Of a DNA stretch of 62,087 nucleotides, positions 35,524 through 43,669 are shown piece after piece. Source of the DNA: an uncultured bacterium (GTDB taxonomy: Bacteria > Actinomycetota > Coriobacteriia > Coriobacteriales > Eggerthellaceae). The translations under genes were made by a program, and so were the position numbers. The notes below the pieces were generated by a model that worked only from the letters and a program-made list of their open reading frames with translations, was not told where the DNA came from and made no database searches. The stretch covers positions 1 to 62,087 of the forward strand of contig CAJMOJ010000005.1 in NCBI GenBank assembly GCA_905215035.1, read 5' to 3'. Position 1 is the first letter of the stretch. Each line of letters begins with the position of its first letter.

Positions 35524-36423
35524 ATGAGGGCAAACAGCAACATACCTTTACTACCGTCACTAAATACTCATGGCTCTTATGGTTTTACTCCACAAAACCA
35601 TAAGACTTCTGAGTATCAAGAATCTGGTCATCAAGATTTTGATAACCAGCCACAGAGGTATCAAAATCTGGAACATAAATCCTTAGATCACAAACCGCTC
35701 AAGCATCAATCACTAGATAAAAAGGAAATCAAGCTCATTGCTGTTGCGCTTATACAATCCGCCGCACTCTTAGCTGGCATGACCGCCATCCTTGCCTACC
35801 TGATTGCCTCGATCAAAGCCGGTAGTCTCATCGCACCCTTATGTGATGGAAGCTGGTTTACGTTCTTGCTCGACCAATGCACACTCCCTGCACAATGGTG
35901 GTGTGCTCCCCTTGTCATGATTGGTATCTATTTAGCCGTAAATCTTATCGCTGCGCTTATCTACCCCAACTACAAGCGCGATGAACTTGAGTTACGCCAA
36001 GGCCTCAATGGTGAGCTTATCTTTTTGCCACTCCCACTTTTACTTACGCTCGTCCCTCTGACTAACGTTTTTGAAGAAACAACCTTTAGAGGATGTCTTA
36101 TTCCTCTTTTAGCGATGGGGTGTGCCGCCCTGAGCATATCGCCTTTATTTACCGCCCTTATTGCTGTTGCAGGCTCAACGCTGCTCTTTTGGCTTGTTCA
36201 CTGGCAGTACCGCAACAAGCTTTCCGTAGTCATGACATTAGTAGGAGGAGCAACCCTTGGCACAATCTATGTGATTAGCCACAGCGTACTCGTCTGTATC
36301 ATCACACACATCGTGTACAACTGGTTTGTGCTTTATTTTGAACATATGATTGCATGCAGCGATCCCAACTATTTTGGCGGCAAACAACCTACGCACTACG
36401 TTGGCGATCTCCTATCAAAGTAA
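35524..36423 (+). CDS. CPBP-family intramembrane protease
   Basis: This 299-residue membrane protein carries the three CPBP/CAAX-protease motifs: F-E-E-T-T-F-R (EExxxR), F-W-L-V-H (FxxxH) and H-I-V-Y-N (HxxxN). The first 65 residues are a hydrophilic tail rich in His, Gln, Lys and Ser with a loose repeat around H-K-S-L-D and H-Q-S-L-D. No Shine-Dalgarno match precedes the ATG at 35524. A CATAAT box eight bases upstream suggests a leaderless transcript; a TTG at 35518 is an alternative start. Target proteins are unknown. Confidence 0.82.
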   Translation: MRANSNIPLLPSLNTHGSYGFTPQNHKTSEYQESGHQDFDNQPQRYQNLEHKSLDHKPLKHQSLDKKEIKLIAVALIQSAALLAGMTAILAYLIASIKAGSLIAPLCDGSWFTFLLDQCTLPAQWWCAPLVMIGIYLAVNLIAALIYPNYKRDELELRQGLNGELIFLPLPLLLTLVPLTNVFEETTFRGCLIPLLAMGCAALSISPLFTALIAVAGSTLLFWLVHWQYRNKLSVVMTLVGGATLGTIYVISHSVLVCIITHIVYNWFVLYFEHMIACSDPNYFGGKQPTHYVGDLLSK

Positions 36424-36466
36424 TCATCTTTCAATAAAAACAGTGGTTTATCAGCGTGTTAGGACA

Positions 36467-36925
36467 CTATTTTTCAAAGAGAGGCGACACATCAATCTGA
36501 GACACCGTCTCTTCAAAGGTCTCAGGTTTCCAGATCTCAAAGTGATCTTGCATACCTAACACGCCAATACTTTCAGCACCTTCTGCAATATGAAGATCTT
36601 CGAGCATCTCAATAGGAATCTCAAGCCAGCCATCTTCAACTACACTTACAAGATTAGCCTCTCGTTCGGCAATAAGTTCACGACGCATTTCAGTATCGTA
36701 TGCTGTTAAATCAGTCTGCTCAATTTGCATTACCCGTGCACCATGTACTTCACGCGGCCAGCAAGATACATGATCAGATCCTGGAACATGTACCAAAAAG
36801 AAATCGCCTGTTGCATTCCATGCTTGAGGAAGACATACCTCATTGGCCTTGTTGAAGGGTTGCACTTTAAAACCGACCCAAGGTTCGCATCCATTCATTC
36901 CATTGAGATTTGGTGGTACATACAT
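36467..36925 (-). CDS. MraZ/AbrB-like protein outside a division cluster
   Basis: The second half of this 152-residue protein resembles the MraZ/SpoVT-AbrB fold: D-G-W-L-E-I-P-I-E-M-L, then H-F-E-I-W-K-P-E-T-F-E-E, the phrase typical of MraZ repeats. The first half (F-F-L-V-H-V-P-G-S-D-H) may be a diverged first repeat. MraZ normally opens the mra/fts cluster, but no division gene is adjacent here. Its role as a DNA-binding protein is plausible but unproven. AAGGAT precedes the ATG. It ends 44 bases from the convergent CPBP gene. Confidence 0.6.
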   Translation of the reverse strand: MYVPPNLNGMNGCEPWVGFKVQPFNKANEVCLPQAWNATGDFFLVHVPGSDHVSCWPREVHGARVMQIEQTDLTAYDTEMRRELIAEREANLVSVVEDGWLEIPIEMLEDLHIAEGAESIGVLGMQDHFEIWKPETFEETVSQIDVSPLFEK

Positions 36926-36974
36926 AGCAAATCCTTACTGCATCGCGGGCTTATATTTCTATCTGCTCTATCGA

Positions 36975-38834
36975 CTATGTATCGCGATGTGTATTCGCGG
37001 CGGTATCGTCTCCAATTTCTGGTAATTGCATCACATGATGCGTTGCCGGCTCTTGCGGTTCTTGCGACTCTTCATAATCTTCATAGTCGTCGTAGCCTTG
37101 CTGCCCACTGTAGTCTTCGTGCCGGTCATAGCCAGTATGACCATTGCGGCGTTCGTGCCGGTCATAGCCTTCGTAGTTGCCGCGATCCTGTCGACCACCG
37201 CGACCTTCGTAGTTGCTGTGCTCTTCGTGGCTACCGTGCTCTTCATGGCTGTTGCGATCTTGCTGAGCCCGATGGGCTTGAACCCCATCACCATCTGAAT
37301 AAGCTTTTTCAGGATGTTTTGCAAGATCGGAGCGAATACGGAAATACTCCCATACCAGCAGTACCAACAAAATGCTCATAACAATCAAATAGCTAATCAC
37401 TGCACCTGGTAAACCAGTAAACATAACAAGGAGCATGGGCACAAAGAGCGAGAAACCAAGCGTGATGATATAGAGTTTGGTGACATCCTTTTGACGACGC
37501 ATGACCGTGATAATTTGGTACAAAAAGTCGATCATTGCCGTGACACCACCAGCCGCAAGCATTATGAAGCACAGGCCGCGGAATTGCTCGAAATCAATGC
37601 CATAGAGGAAGCTCATGATGGCAAGACCAATCCAGCCCATAATCACGATGTTGGCTACCGTCACAACCACGATCAAAAGCATGATGCCGATAATGATAAG
37701 GTCGAATTTTTTGCGCTTGGCCGGATCGTTCCATACGTTTGCCATACGTACGAGCAGCGGTTTGTATACCAGCTGGACCGTAAGTAGAATGCCTTGAGCC
37801 GGGAAATACAGTGCATTAAAGTAAAGTTGATTGTCGTAGGAGAGCGCGCCTTCCATCACGAATTTAGGCATGTTGTCGATCACAGCATACAAGAACAGAG
37901 CGACAAACAAAGGCGCACAGTTTTTGAACAAGGTTCCGATGGAAGCCATGGACCAACCGTTTGACTTAGGGGTCTCAAGCAAGGTGAGCGGAAACGTCAC
38001 CACTACAAACGTTGCAGCAGCGGCGATTGCCATACCGAATGACGCCACAATCATGTTGCGCGTAATTAAAAGCAGTAATGAAAATACCACGAGCGCCGCT
38101 ATAGATCGCAGCGCCTGCGAGATGCCTGCCAAGTACAGCTTATCGACCTGCTGGAGACGGCCTTCATAAACATCAGCCAACCCATCGACCATCTTATACA
38201 GATACACACCGAGCGAAATGTAGAACATGGTATTGTCGTAGCCGCGGATAGTGCAATACACCGCTCCTGCTAACACCATGAGGACACACGTAATCCATCG
38301 GTTGATCTGATAATCCATAAATGAATGCTTCTCTTCAACATCCGACACCTGATAGGTGCGCACGCCAAAGTTGGCAATGATCATCAAAAGGGTGCCCGTA
38401 ACAAACGCCATCGAGAACATACCGGCCTGTTCAGCACCCGCAAGCTGGGTAGCGACAATGGTAAGAATAGGGAAAACCATACCCCACGCACCCACGCCAA
38501 CCGTGTTCCAGATGTAGTCGCGACTTGTTTTATGTGCGGCATACTCTTCTTGTTGATCCGCAATCGAGCCATCAGAAATTGCACCCATCACACGATCAAA
38601 CCAGTGATTAGCAAGACGCGCTATGGGATTAGGACGAGCCGGCTTGGGCTCTCGCTCAGTTCTTGCAGTGCGCGTGCGGCCATGTTTGGCGGTGTGAGCA
38701 TTCTGTGCGCCTTGCGCTTCACGAGATTGCGCTTCATGAGAACTCTGTGTCTTGCTGAAGTCTTGCGCCCTGCGAGCACCTTGTGCCTCATCATGCTCGG
38801 GGGTGTCATGAGTATGTTTATGCAGAAAATTCAT
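36975..38834 (-). CDS. Polysaccharide flippase-like membrane protein with low-complexity tails
   Basis: The central 430 residues form about 12-14 membrane helices like Wzx/MVF oligosaccharide flippases. The first 90 residues are hydrophilic and rich in His, Gln, Ala and Arg. The C-terminal 90 residues contain tyrosine- and histidine-rich repeats such as H-E-E-H and Y-D-R-H-E. Probable role: moving a lipid-linked glycan across the membrane. No ribosome site marks the start. I prefer the ATG at 38832-38834, where TATACT lies just upstream and a leaderless mRNA is possible; starts up to 38897 are open. The only other window gene of surface-glycan supply is glf. Confidence 0.78.
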   Translation of the reverse strand: MNFLHKHTHDTPEHDEAQGARRAQDFSKTQSSHEAQSREAQGAQNAHTAKHGRTRTARTEREPKPARPNPIARLANHWFDRVMGAISDGSIADQQEEYAAHKTSRDYIWNTVGVGAWGMVFPILTIVATQLAGAEQAGMFSMAFVTGTLLMIIANFGVRTYQVSDVEEKHSFMDYQINRWITCVLMVLAGAVYCTIRGYDNTMFYISLGVYLYKMVDGLADVYEGRLQQVDKLYLAGISQALRSIAALVVFSLLLLITRNMIVASFGMAIAAAATFVVVTFPLTLLETPKSNGWSMASIGTLFKNCAPLFVALFLYAVIDNMPKFVMEGALSYDNQLYFNALYFPAQGILLTVQLVYKPLLVRMANVWNDPAKRKKFDLIIIGIMLLIVVVTVANIVIMGWIGLAIMSFLYGIDFEQFRGLCFIMLAAGGVTAMIDFLYQIITVMRRQKDVTKLYIITLGFSLFVPMLLVMFTGLPGAVISYLIVMSILLVLLVWEYFRIRSDLAKHPEKAYSDGDGVQAHRAQQDRNSHEEHGSHEEHSNYEGRGGRQDRGNYEGYDRHERRNGHTGYDRHEDYSGQQGYDDYEDYEESQEPQEPATHHVMQLPEIGDDTAANTHRDT

Positions 38835-38935
38835 CGTGTACATGAGTATAGCGATGCTTTTGGACATATGAGGAGAAACTTGCAAGACCTCCATCAAGAG
38901 GTAACCTTTGGTTAAGGCTTTGGTTAAGATTGGGA

Positions 38936-39170
38936 TTATCCTAAACGGAGAAGCCCCTCATTCAAAAGAAAATCAATAAGCTTTAAATGGATAATTTCGT
39001 TTCGATCTGAAGTGATCTGATCCATTGATATAACATACTTCGGATAACTATCATTGATCTACTCAAGCGCTCCGAACTCTCGCTCAATTGTCTCGTTACT
39101 TGCAAGCAAATAAGCTACTTGAATATAACAACGATTTCCATCACGCTCAACTTTATTAATCGCATATATA
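38936..39170 (-). pseudogene. Remnant of a DUF4143-type AAA ATPase gene
   Basis: Translated on the minus strand, 39170-38936 gives I-Y-A-I-N-K-V-E-R-D-G-N, then Y-I-Q-V-A-Y-L-L-A-S-N-E-T, I-E-R-E-F-G-A-L-E, an in-frame TAG, and then Y-P-K-Y-V-I-S-M-D and I-H-L-K-L-I-D-F-L-L. This is the C-terminal end of the common ATP-binding proteins with DUF4143. The TAG stands where a Lys codon is usual. The rest of the gene is missing, so this is a decayed fragment. Confidence 0.8.
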
Positions 39171-39172
39171 AA

Positions 39173-39211
39173 AATCCCGCACCAGCCACGATTGCAGCAT
39201 GATGCGGGATT
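39173..39211 (-). terminator. Terminator of aldehyde dehydrogenase gene
   Basis: AATCCCGCA and TGCGGGATT are perfect 9-base arms. On the minus strand TTTTTATAT follows. It lies 25 bases past the stop codon of the gene ending at 39236. Confidence 0.88.
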
Positions 39212-39235
39212 CGTAAATTATTTTTGATCCAAATC

Positions 39236-40669
39236 TTACAAAATGTTCTTCAAGACGATGGACTTGGTGTGTGTCATCTCATCATAGGTACTCATAACAC
39301 CCTCAGTGCCAATGCCGGAATACTTATAGCCGCCAAAAGGCATCTCGAAAGAGCGATAGAAACTTGCACCATTAACAACCGCGCCACCACACTCAAGTGC
39401 ACAAGCAACACGAGCGCAGGTCTTCTGATCAGCCGAGAAAACGCAGCCGCAAAGACCAAACATAGATCCATTAGCAATCTCAATTGCTTCTTCTTCGGTC
39501 TCAAACGTGATGATAGGAACGACAGGACCAAAGATCTCCATGTCTGACGCAACATCAGCAGTCTTAGGAACATCAACAATTACGGTTGGCTCATAAAATG
39601 CACCGTTGCGTTTACCACCCAAGATAATCTTGCCGCCCTGCTCAACGGTGAGGTTAACCTGCTCCTCAACCTTCTTAGCCGCACTCTCAGAAATCAAGCA
39701 GCCAATTTGGGTTGCATCATCAGCAGGATCACCCTGCTTTAAGGCACTAATCTTCTCAACAGCCTTCTTAGTGAACTCATCGACAACATCTTTGTGGATC
39801 AAGAAGCGCTTGGAAGCACAGCATACTTGACCGGTGTTATACATACGGCCCCAGATGAGCTCATCAGTTGCCAAATCAATATCAGCATCAGGCATAACGA
39901 TAAACGCATCATTTCCGCCAAGTTCAAGCGCGGTATGAGTAAGCGTTTTTGCGCACACCTCGGCCGTCTCAATACCAACCTGAGTAGAACCAGTCAATGT
40001 CACTAAATCAACATCAGGGTTAGCGCAAAGTTCATGACCAACAACAGAACCGCGGCCAGTCACAATTTGAGCAGCACCTGGGGTCACGCCTGCTTCACCC
40101 AAAAGCTGAGTCAACATGCAAAGCGTAAGAGGGTTGTCAGTTGAAGGCTTAACAATCACTGCATTGCCAGACAACAGTGCAGGAGCAACCTTTTGATCAA
40201 ACAAATCGCAAGGGAAGTTAAACGGAATAACCGCTACAACAACACCCAAGGGCTCACGGCGTGTAATCAAAACGGTCTTCTCTTGGCCTGCTTCAATGCC
40301 TGCAGGAATAACCTCATCGTAGAGATGCTTAACACGCTCAGAAAATGCCTTAAAAGCGATGGGGATATTAGCAATCTCAGCACGAGCCTCCGTGATAGGC
40401 TTACCTGTCTCATTAGATAAAGTACGTGCAAGCTCTTCTTTGTCACGCTCAACAAGTTCCAAGAACTTCATCATGTAGTCAACGCGCTCATGAATGGGGA
40501 CTTTTACCCATTCTTTTTGTGCGGCCTTTGCATAAGCTACCGCAGACGCAACATCTTCTGGAGTTGCAGCAGGAACAGTATCAATTACAGCACCGTTTGC
40601 AGGATTGGTTACTTCAATGGTTTCACCACTCGAAGCATCGCAAGCCTTGCCATTAATAAACATCTTCAT
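39236..40669 (-). CDS. NAD(P)-dependent aldehyde dehydrogenase
   Basis: The 477-residue protein has the classic ALDH residues: the general-base glutamate in L-E-L-G-G-N-D and the nucleophile cysteine in N-T-G-Q-V-C-C-A-S-K. The cofactor segment is V-K-P-S-T-D-N-P and G-S-T-Q-V-G. Length fits non-acylating ALDH of the lactaldehyde/succinate-semialdehyde group, but the aldehyde is not known. AAAGGAGA precedes the start. The FIST gene lies upstream on the same strand with a 114-base gap and no terminator between, so they may be co-transcribed. Confidence 0.92.
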   Translation of the reverse strand: MKMFINGKACDASSGETIEVTNPANGAVIDTVPAATPEDVASAVAYAKAAQKEWVKVPIHERVDYMMKFLELVERDKEELARTLSNETGKPITEARAEIANIPIAFKAFSERVKHLYDEVIPAGIEAGQEKTVLITRREPLGVVVAVIPFNFPCDLFDQKVAPALLSGNAVIVKPSTDNPLTLCMLTQLLGEAGVTPGAAQIVTGRGSVVGHELCANPDVDLVTLTGSTQVGIETAEVCAKTLTHTALELGGNDAFIVMPDADIDLATDELIWGRMYNTGQVCCASKRFLIHKDVVDEFTKKAVEKISALKQGDPADDATQIGCLISESAAKKVEEQVNLTVEQGGKIILGGKRNGAFYEPTVIVDVPKTADVASDMEIFGPVVPIITFETEEEAIEIANGSMFGLCGCVFSADQKTCARVACALECGGAVVNGASFYRSFEMPFGGYKYSGIGTEGVMSTYDEMTHTKSIVLKNIL

Positions 40670-40783
40670 AAGAGATGATCTCCTTTACTCGGTTGAGTGA
40701 ATGTCAATGTAAACATGCCGACTCGAATGTGCCGACTTACCTGTATTGGTCTAAGTCTCAATACGGGTATACGTGTCGATCCC

Positions 40784-41959
40784 TTACTCGCTAAAGCCAG
40801 TAAATGAAAGCATCAAACCGCCGCACGTATTATTGTTGTCAGAAACAAAGCCATACTCGCCAAAGGTGAATTCAACAATATAAGGAACATCCCCAGCAAT
40901 CTTTGCTACCGCATCAGCAACTTCATTAATGCGAGCATCGATTCCTGCACGACGTCCTCCGCAATGAACCAAATGGAATGCAAGCGGATCACCAGGCATC
41001 TGATCGATCAATGCCTGCAAGGTATCAGGAACAGATTGAATAAGCTCATCAACCGTTGCCTCCATGCGGATTACGCAGGTCTTCTCAGCTAAATTGTTGC
41101 CAACATTGATAGAGAAGTCCTCATTGCCATTCATAGGATGGCGAATCGCAACCAAGTCACCTAAACGATCTTTTACGCCAAGAGGTGAAGTAACAGAGTA
41201 GGCTAATAAATTGCCACCGGCAATGTCATCATCAGAACAGCCCGTCCATTCTTGATATTTCTTTGCTGCAGGAACACCATCGATTTCAGAAATTGTGCGA
41301 ATGCCATCAATCTTGGTAATTACACCAAAATCATCAGTCTCACGATAAGCACCCGTAAACATATTGGTCATATCCGGACCGCCCCAGAAGAATGCTGCAA
41401 TGCATCCATCAGCAAATGAGTCACCATCCGTGTAGAGTTTCCAATTTCCGGCAATAGTATTGTCTGCCGCAGAACCACCAAACATAGGAATACGACCCAT
41501 TACATTGGAAATGCCTTTAACATAGAACTCTTCTTCAGCAGGAGAAGCTGCCATATAGAAGTAGTCGGCAGCGTAGTCTTCTTCAGCTGCATCCAGTGCC
41601 GTAAGAGCCATTGCCTCACCAGCACTTACTGGATCATCATTTTCTGCACGATCAGCACTGGTAACACAAACCGTCATCTCAGGATCAGAGAACGCCATAA
41701 TGCCAACGAAGGGCTCGTCACCACCAACATAGCCTGCGCCTGAAACGATAACACCTGTAAAAGAAGTGTTTCCCAAAATAGGCACCTCAGGCATAATCTC
41801 TTTTACACCCTCAATTACTTCTTCAACAACATAGTCACAGCTGCAATAGACCATAGCAACATCAATAGCGTCAAGCCCAACTGCTGCTTGCGATGCCGCC
41901 TCACGACCTGCATCACGTGCACCCGCTGCAGTGCTTGAACCTACATTTGCTTTAAACAT
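40784..41959 (-). CDS. FIST-domain sensory protein
   Basis: This 391-residue protein consists of a FIST N domain followed by a FIST C domain. It carries the family's glycine-rich stretches (G-N-T-S-F-T-G, F-G-G-S-A-A-D-N) and the end phrase N-N-N-T-C-G-G-L-M-L-S. FIST domains are thought to bind small ligands such as amino acids in signalling proteins. Here there is no attached kinase or chemotaxis domain. AAGGAGGG lies four bases before the ATG. The aldehyde dehydrogenase gene follows. Confidence 0.88.
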   Translation of the reverse strand: MFKANVGSSTAAGARDAGREAASQAAVGLDAIDVAMVYCSCDYVVEEVIEGVKEIMPEVPILGNTSFTGVIVSGAGYVGGDEPFVGIMAFSDPEMTVCVTSADRAENDDPVSAGEAMALTALDAAEEDYAADYFYMAASPAEEEFYVKGISNVMGRIPMFGGSAADNTIAGNWKLYTDGDSFADGCIAAFFWGGPDMTNMFTGAYRETDDFGVITKIDGIRTISEIDGVPAAKKYQEWTGCSDDDIAGGNLLAYSVTSPLGVKDRLGDLVAIRHPMNGNEDFSINVGNNLAEKTCVIRMEATVDELIQSVPDTLQALIDQMPGDPLAFHLVHCGGRRAGIDARINEVADAVAKIAGDVPYIVEFTFGEYGFVSDNNNTCGGLMLSFTGFSE

Positions 41960-42057
41960 AACACCCTCCTTGTATAGGTAAAAAGCCTCTAGCGATTCAT
42001 TCTACGACCTGAAAGCAGCTCTCCCTCTGCCAAACTGAACGTGTTCACAATTTGTTG

Positions 42058-42178
42058 AATGAGATCATGCCCTTGTAAATGAGGCTATGCCTAAAGTAGA
42101 TGAGACTATGCCCTCATGAACGTGATCCACTCCTCGTGAACATAGTCCACCCCTCTTGGATGCGATATCACATCCAAG
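42058..42178. repeat. Degenerate 20-22-base tandem units plus hairpin
   Basis: Five imperfect units of 20-22 bases run from 42058 to 42160, sharing a core like ATGAG-x-CTATGCC. A perfect hairpin CTTGGATG/CATCCAAG follows at 42155-42178. The stretch fills most of the 333-base gap between FIST and map. No coding potential is convincing. Confidence 0.45.
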
Positions 42179-42291
42179 ACAAAAAGAGCCAAACGCCATA
42201 CGCAAAAGTTTTGTTGTATGATGGGCCACAGAAATCAGGCTACAATGAATCCTCAACAACAGTAATCCAAGGCACATGAGAGAAGAATGCT

Positions 42292-43176
42292 ATGTATGAT
42301 AACGAACCTCAACCAGAACGTAACGAAGAGTGCTGGTGTGGCAGTGGTAAGAAATACAAGAAATGTCACTTGTCTATAGACAACAAACTTCAGCAGCTAT
42401 ATGAGGAAGGCGAAGAAGTTCCTCAACGTATGATGCTCAAAACTGCTGCTGATATTGAAGGCGTAAAGCGCAGTGCTGCCGTTAACATCGGAGTGCTCGA
42501 TTACGTTGCAGAACGTATTGGTGAAGGCGTAAGTACTGAACAGATCGACCAGTGGGTTCATGACTATACCGTAGAGCATAATGCAATTCCTGCCCCTCTT
42601 GGATTTGAAGGCTATCCGAAATCAGTCTGTACTTCACTTAATGAGGTCGTCTGTCATGGCATCCCCAGCGATCAAGATGTCTTGAAATCGGGCGACATTA
42701 TCAATGTTGATTGTTCCACCATCCTTGACGGTTATTACTCAGACTCATCGCGCATGTTTATGATTGGAGATGTTGACGATGAGAAAAAACGTCTTGTAGA
42801 AGTTACCCGTGAGGCCATGATGAAAGGGCTCGAGCAAGTAAAGCCATGGGGACATCTAGGCGATGTGGGCGCCGCAGTTAAAGCCTATGCTGAATCCCAA
42901 GGTTATTCTGTAGTACGTGAATTTGGCGGCCACGGCATCGGTCTCGATTTTCATGAAGAGCCTTTTGTAAGTCATGTCTCTGAAGCGGGCACTGGTCCCA
43001 TTCTTGCACCTGGTCTTATGTTTACCATTGAGCCTATGATCAATGCGGGAGGACCTGATATTGACATGTCCGATCCAAATGGCTGGACCGTACGCACTGC
43101 CGATCGTTCATTAACCGCCCAATGGGAGATCCAAGTTGTTGTTACAGAAAACGGTTACGAAATTCTTTCTTGGTAA
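42292..43176 (+). CDS. map: Methionine aminopeptidase with N-terminal SEC-C motif
   Basis: This enzyme removes the initiator methionine from new proteins. The 294-residue protein starts with a SEC-C zinc motif (C-W-C-G-S-G-K-K-Y-K-K-C-H), seen in type I methionine aminopeptidases that contact ribosomes. The metal ligands are in the D-x10-D pair (V-D-C and Y-Y-S-D), G-G-H-G-I-G, T-I-E-P and W-E-I-Q. The ATG follows GAGAGAAG. A clear terminator lies 87 bases after the stop. Confidence 0.94.
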   Translation: MYDNEPQPERNEECWCGSGKKYKKCHLSIDNKLQQLYEEGEEVPQRMMLKTAADIEGVKRSAAVNIGVLDYVAERIGEGVSTEQIDQWVHDYTVEHNAIPAPLGFEGYPKSVCTSLNEVVCHGIPSDQDVLKSGDIINVDCSTILDGYYSDSSRMFMIGDVDDEKKRLVEVTREAMMKGLEQVKPWGHLGDVGAAVKAYAESQGYSVVREFGGHGIGLDFHEEPFVSHVSEAGTGPILAPGLMFTIEPMINAGGPDIDMSDPNGWTVRTADRSLTAQWEIQVVVTENGYEILSW

Positions 43177-43263
43177 ATACACCGCTTTCCCAATAAACAC
43201 GTCATACGTTTATACACGCGTCATACGCTCATGCACACATTATGACCTCTTCATGAGTTGCAC

Positions 43264-43287
43264 ACACCCCTGTTAAAGGGGTGTTTT
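43264..43287 (+). terminator. Terminator of map
   Basis: ACACCCC and GGGGTGT form a perfect stem around TGTTAAA, followed by a T run (TTTTCTT). It is 87 bases past the map stop codon. Confidence 0.9.
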
Positions 43288-43350
43288 CTTCGTAGCTGTT
43301 TTGTTGCAAACTTGCCAATTGAGCGCCACCACAACAAGATACTCACTCAG

Positions 43351-43444
43351 TACAATAAGGTTAAGCAAGTTGAGAAAAGCCCGAGTTCTCAACCTAGCTG
43401 GCCGCCAAGAAAGACATGAACTTCACCTCCCCTCTGTCTTTTTT
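43351..43444 (+). ncRNA. Candidate small RNA with C-rich terminator loop
   Basis: A TACAAT -10 box at 43351-43356 suggests transcription starts near 43363. The RNA would fold into a first hairpin (GTTGAGAA and TTCTCAAC, 43369-43393). A second hairpin has arms GAAAGACA and TGTCTTTT (43409-43442) and runs into six U residues, a proper intrinsic terminator. The loop of the second hairpin contains CACCTCCCCTC, complementary to a strong ribosome-binding site. The whole, about 82 nucleotides, resembles trans-acting sRNAs that block translation by C-rich loops. It has no recognisable family name. No protein gene fits this stretch. Confidence 0.55.
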
Positions 43445-43458
43445 GACATACTCTCCTC

Positions 43459-43493
43459 AAAGAACCCGTCCTTACCACCGACGGGTTCTTTTT
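43459..43493 (+). terminator. Second strong terminator after the candidate sRNA
   Basis: AAAGAACCCGTC and GACGGGTTCTTT are perfect 12-base arms around nine bases, followed by TTTTTC. It ends any read-through from the sRNA or map, 180 bases before the kinase gene. Confidence 0.92.
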
Positions 43494-43527
43494 CTGCTTC
43501 TCAACCCCCTCTAATAAGGTGATTTCT

Positions 43528-43545
43528 TACATTTTGTAAAATGTA
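43528..43545. promoter_or_regulatory. Perfect dyad TACATTTT-GT-AAAATGTA upstream of the kinase gene
   Basis: This 18-base palindrome lies 125 bases before the kinase start and after the terminators, a typical place for a transcription-factor site. The regulator is unknown. Confidence 0.5.
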
Positions 43546-43669
43546 TCAGTAAACGCCGAAAAAACCTCTACGCTACTATCTATACACTTTGGCAAATCGT
43601 ACGCAAACTGTACTCGGGCTGTATTCAAGCTGTATAGAACTTGTGACAGATTAGAAATGACAGAACAGC

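Noticed and set aside
41959..42292. Tandem units as a CRISPR array
   Set aside because: The units are too degenerate and have no unique spacers, and no cas gene occurs in the window.
43381..43440. Minus-strand leader peptide M-S-F-L-A-A-S behind a GGGGAGGTG site
   Set aside because: The apparent ribosome site is only the complement of the sRNA's C-rich loop, and no downstream gene on that strand would be controlled.
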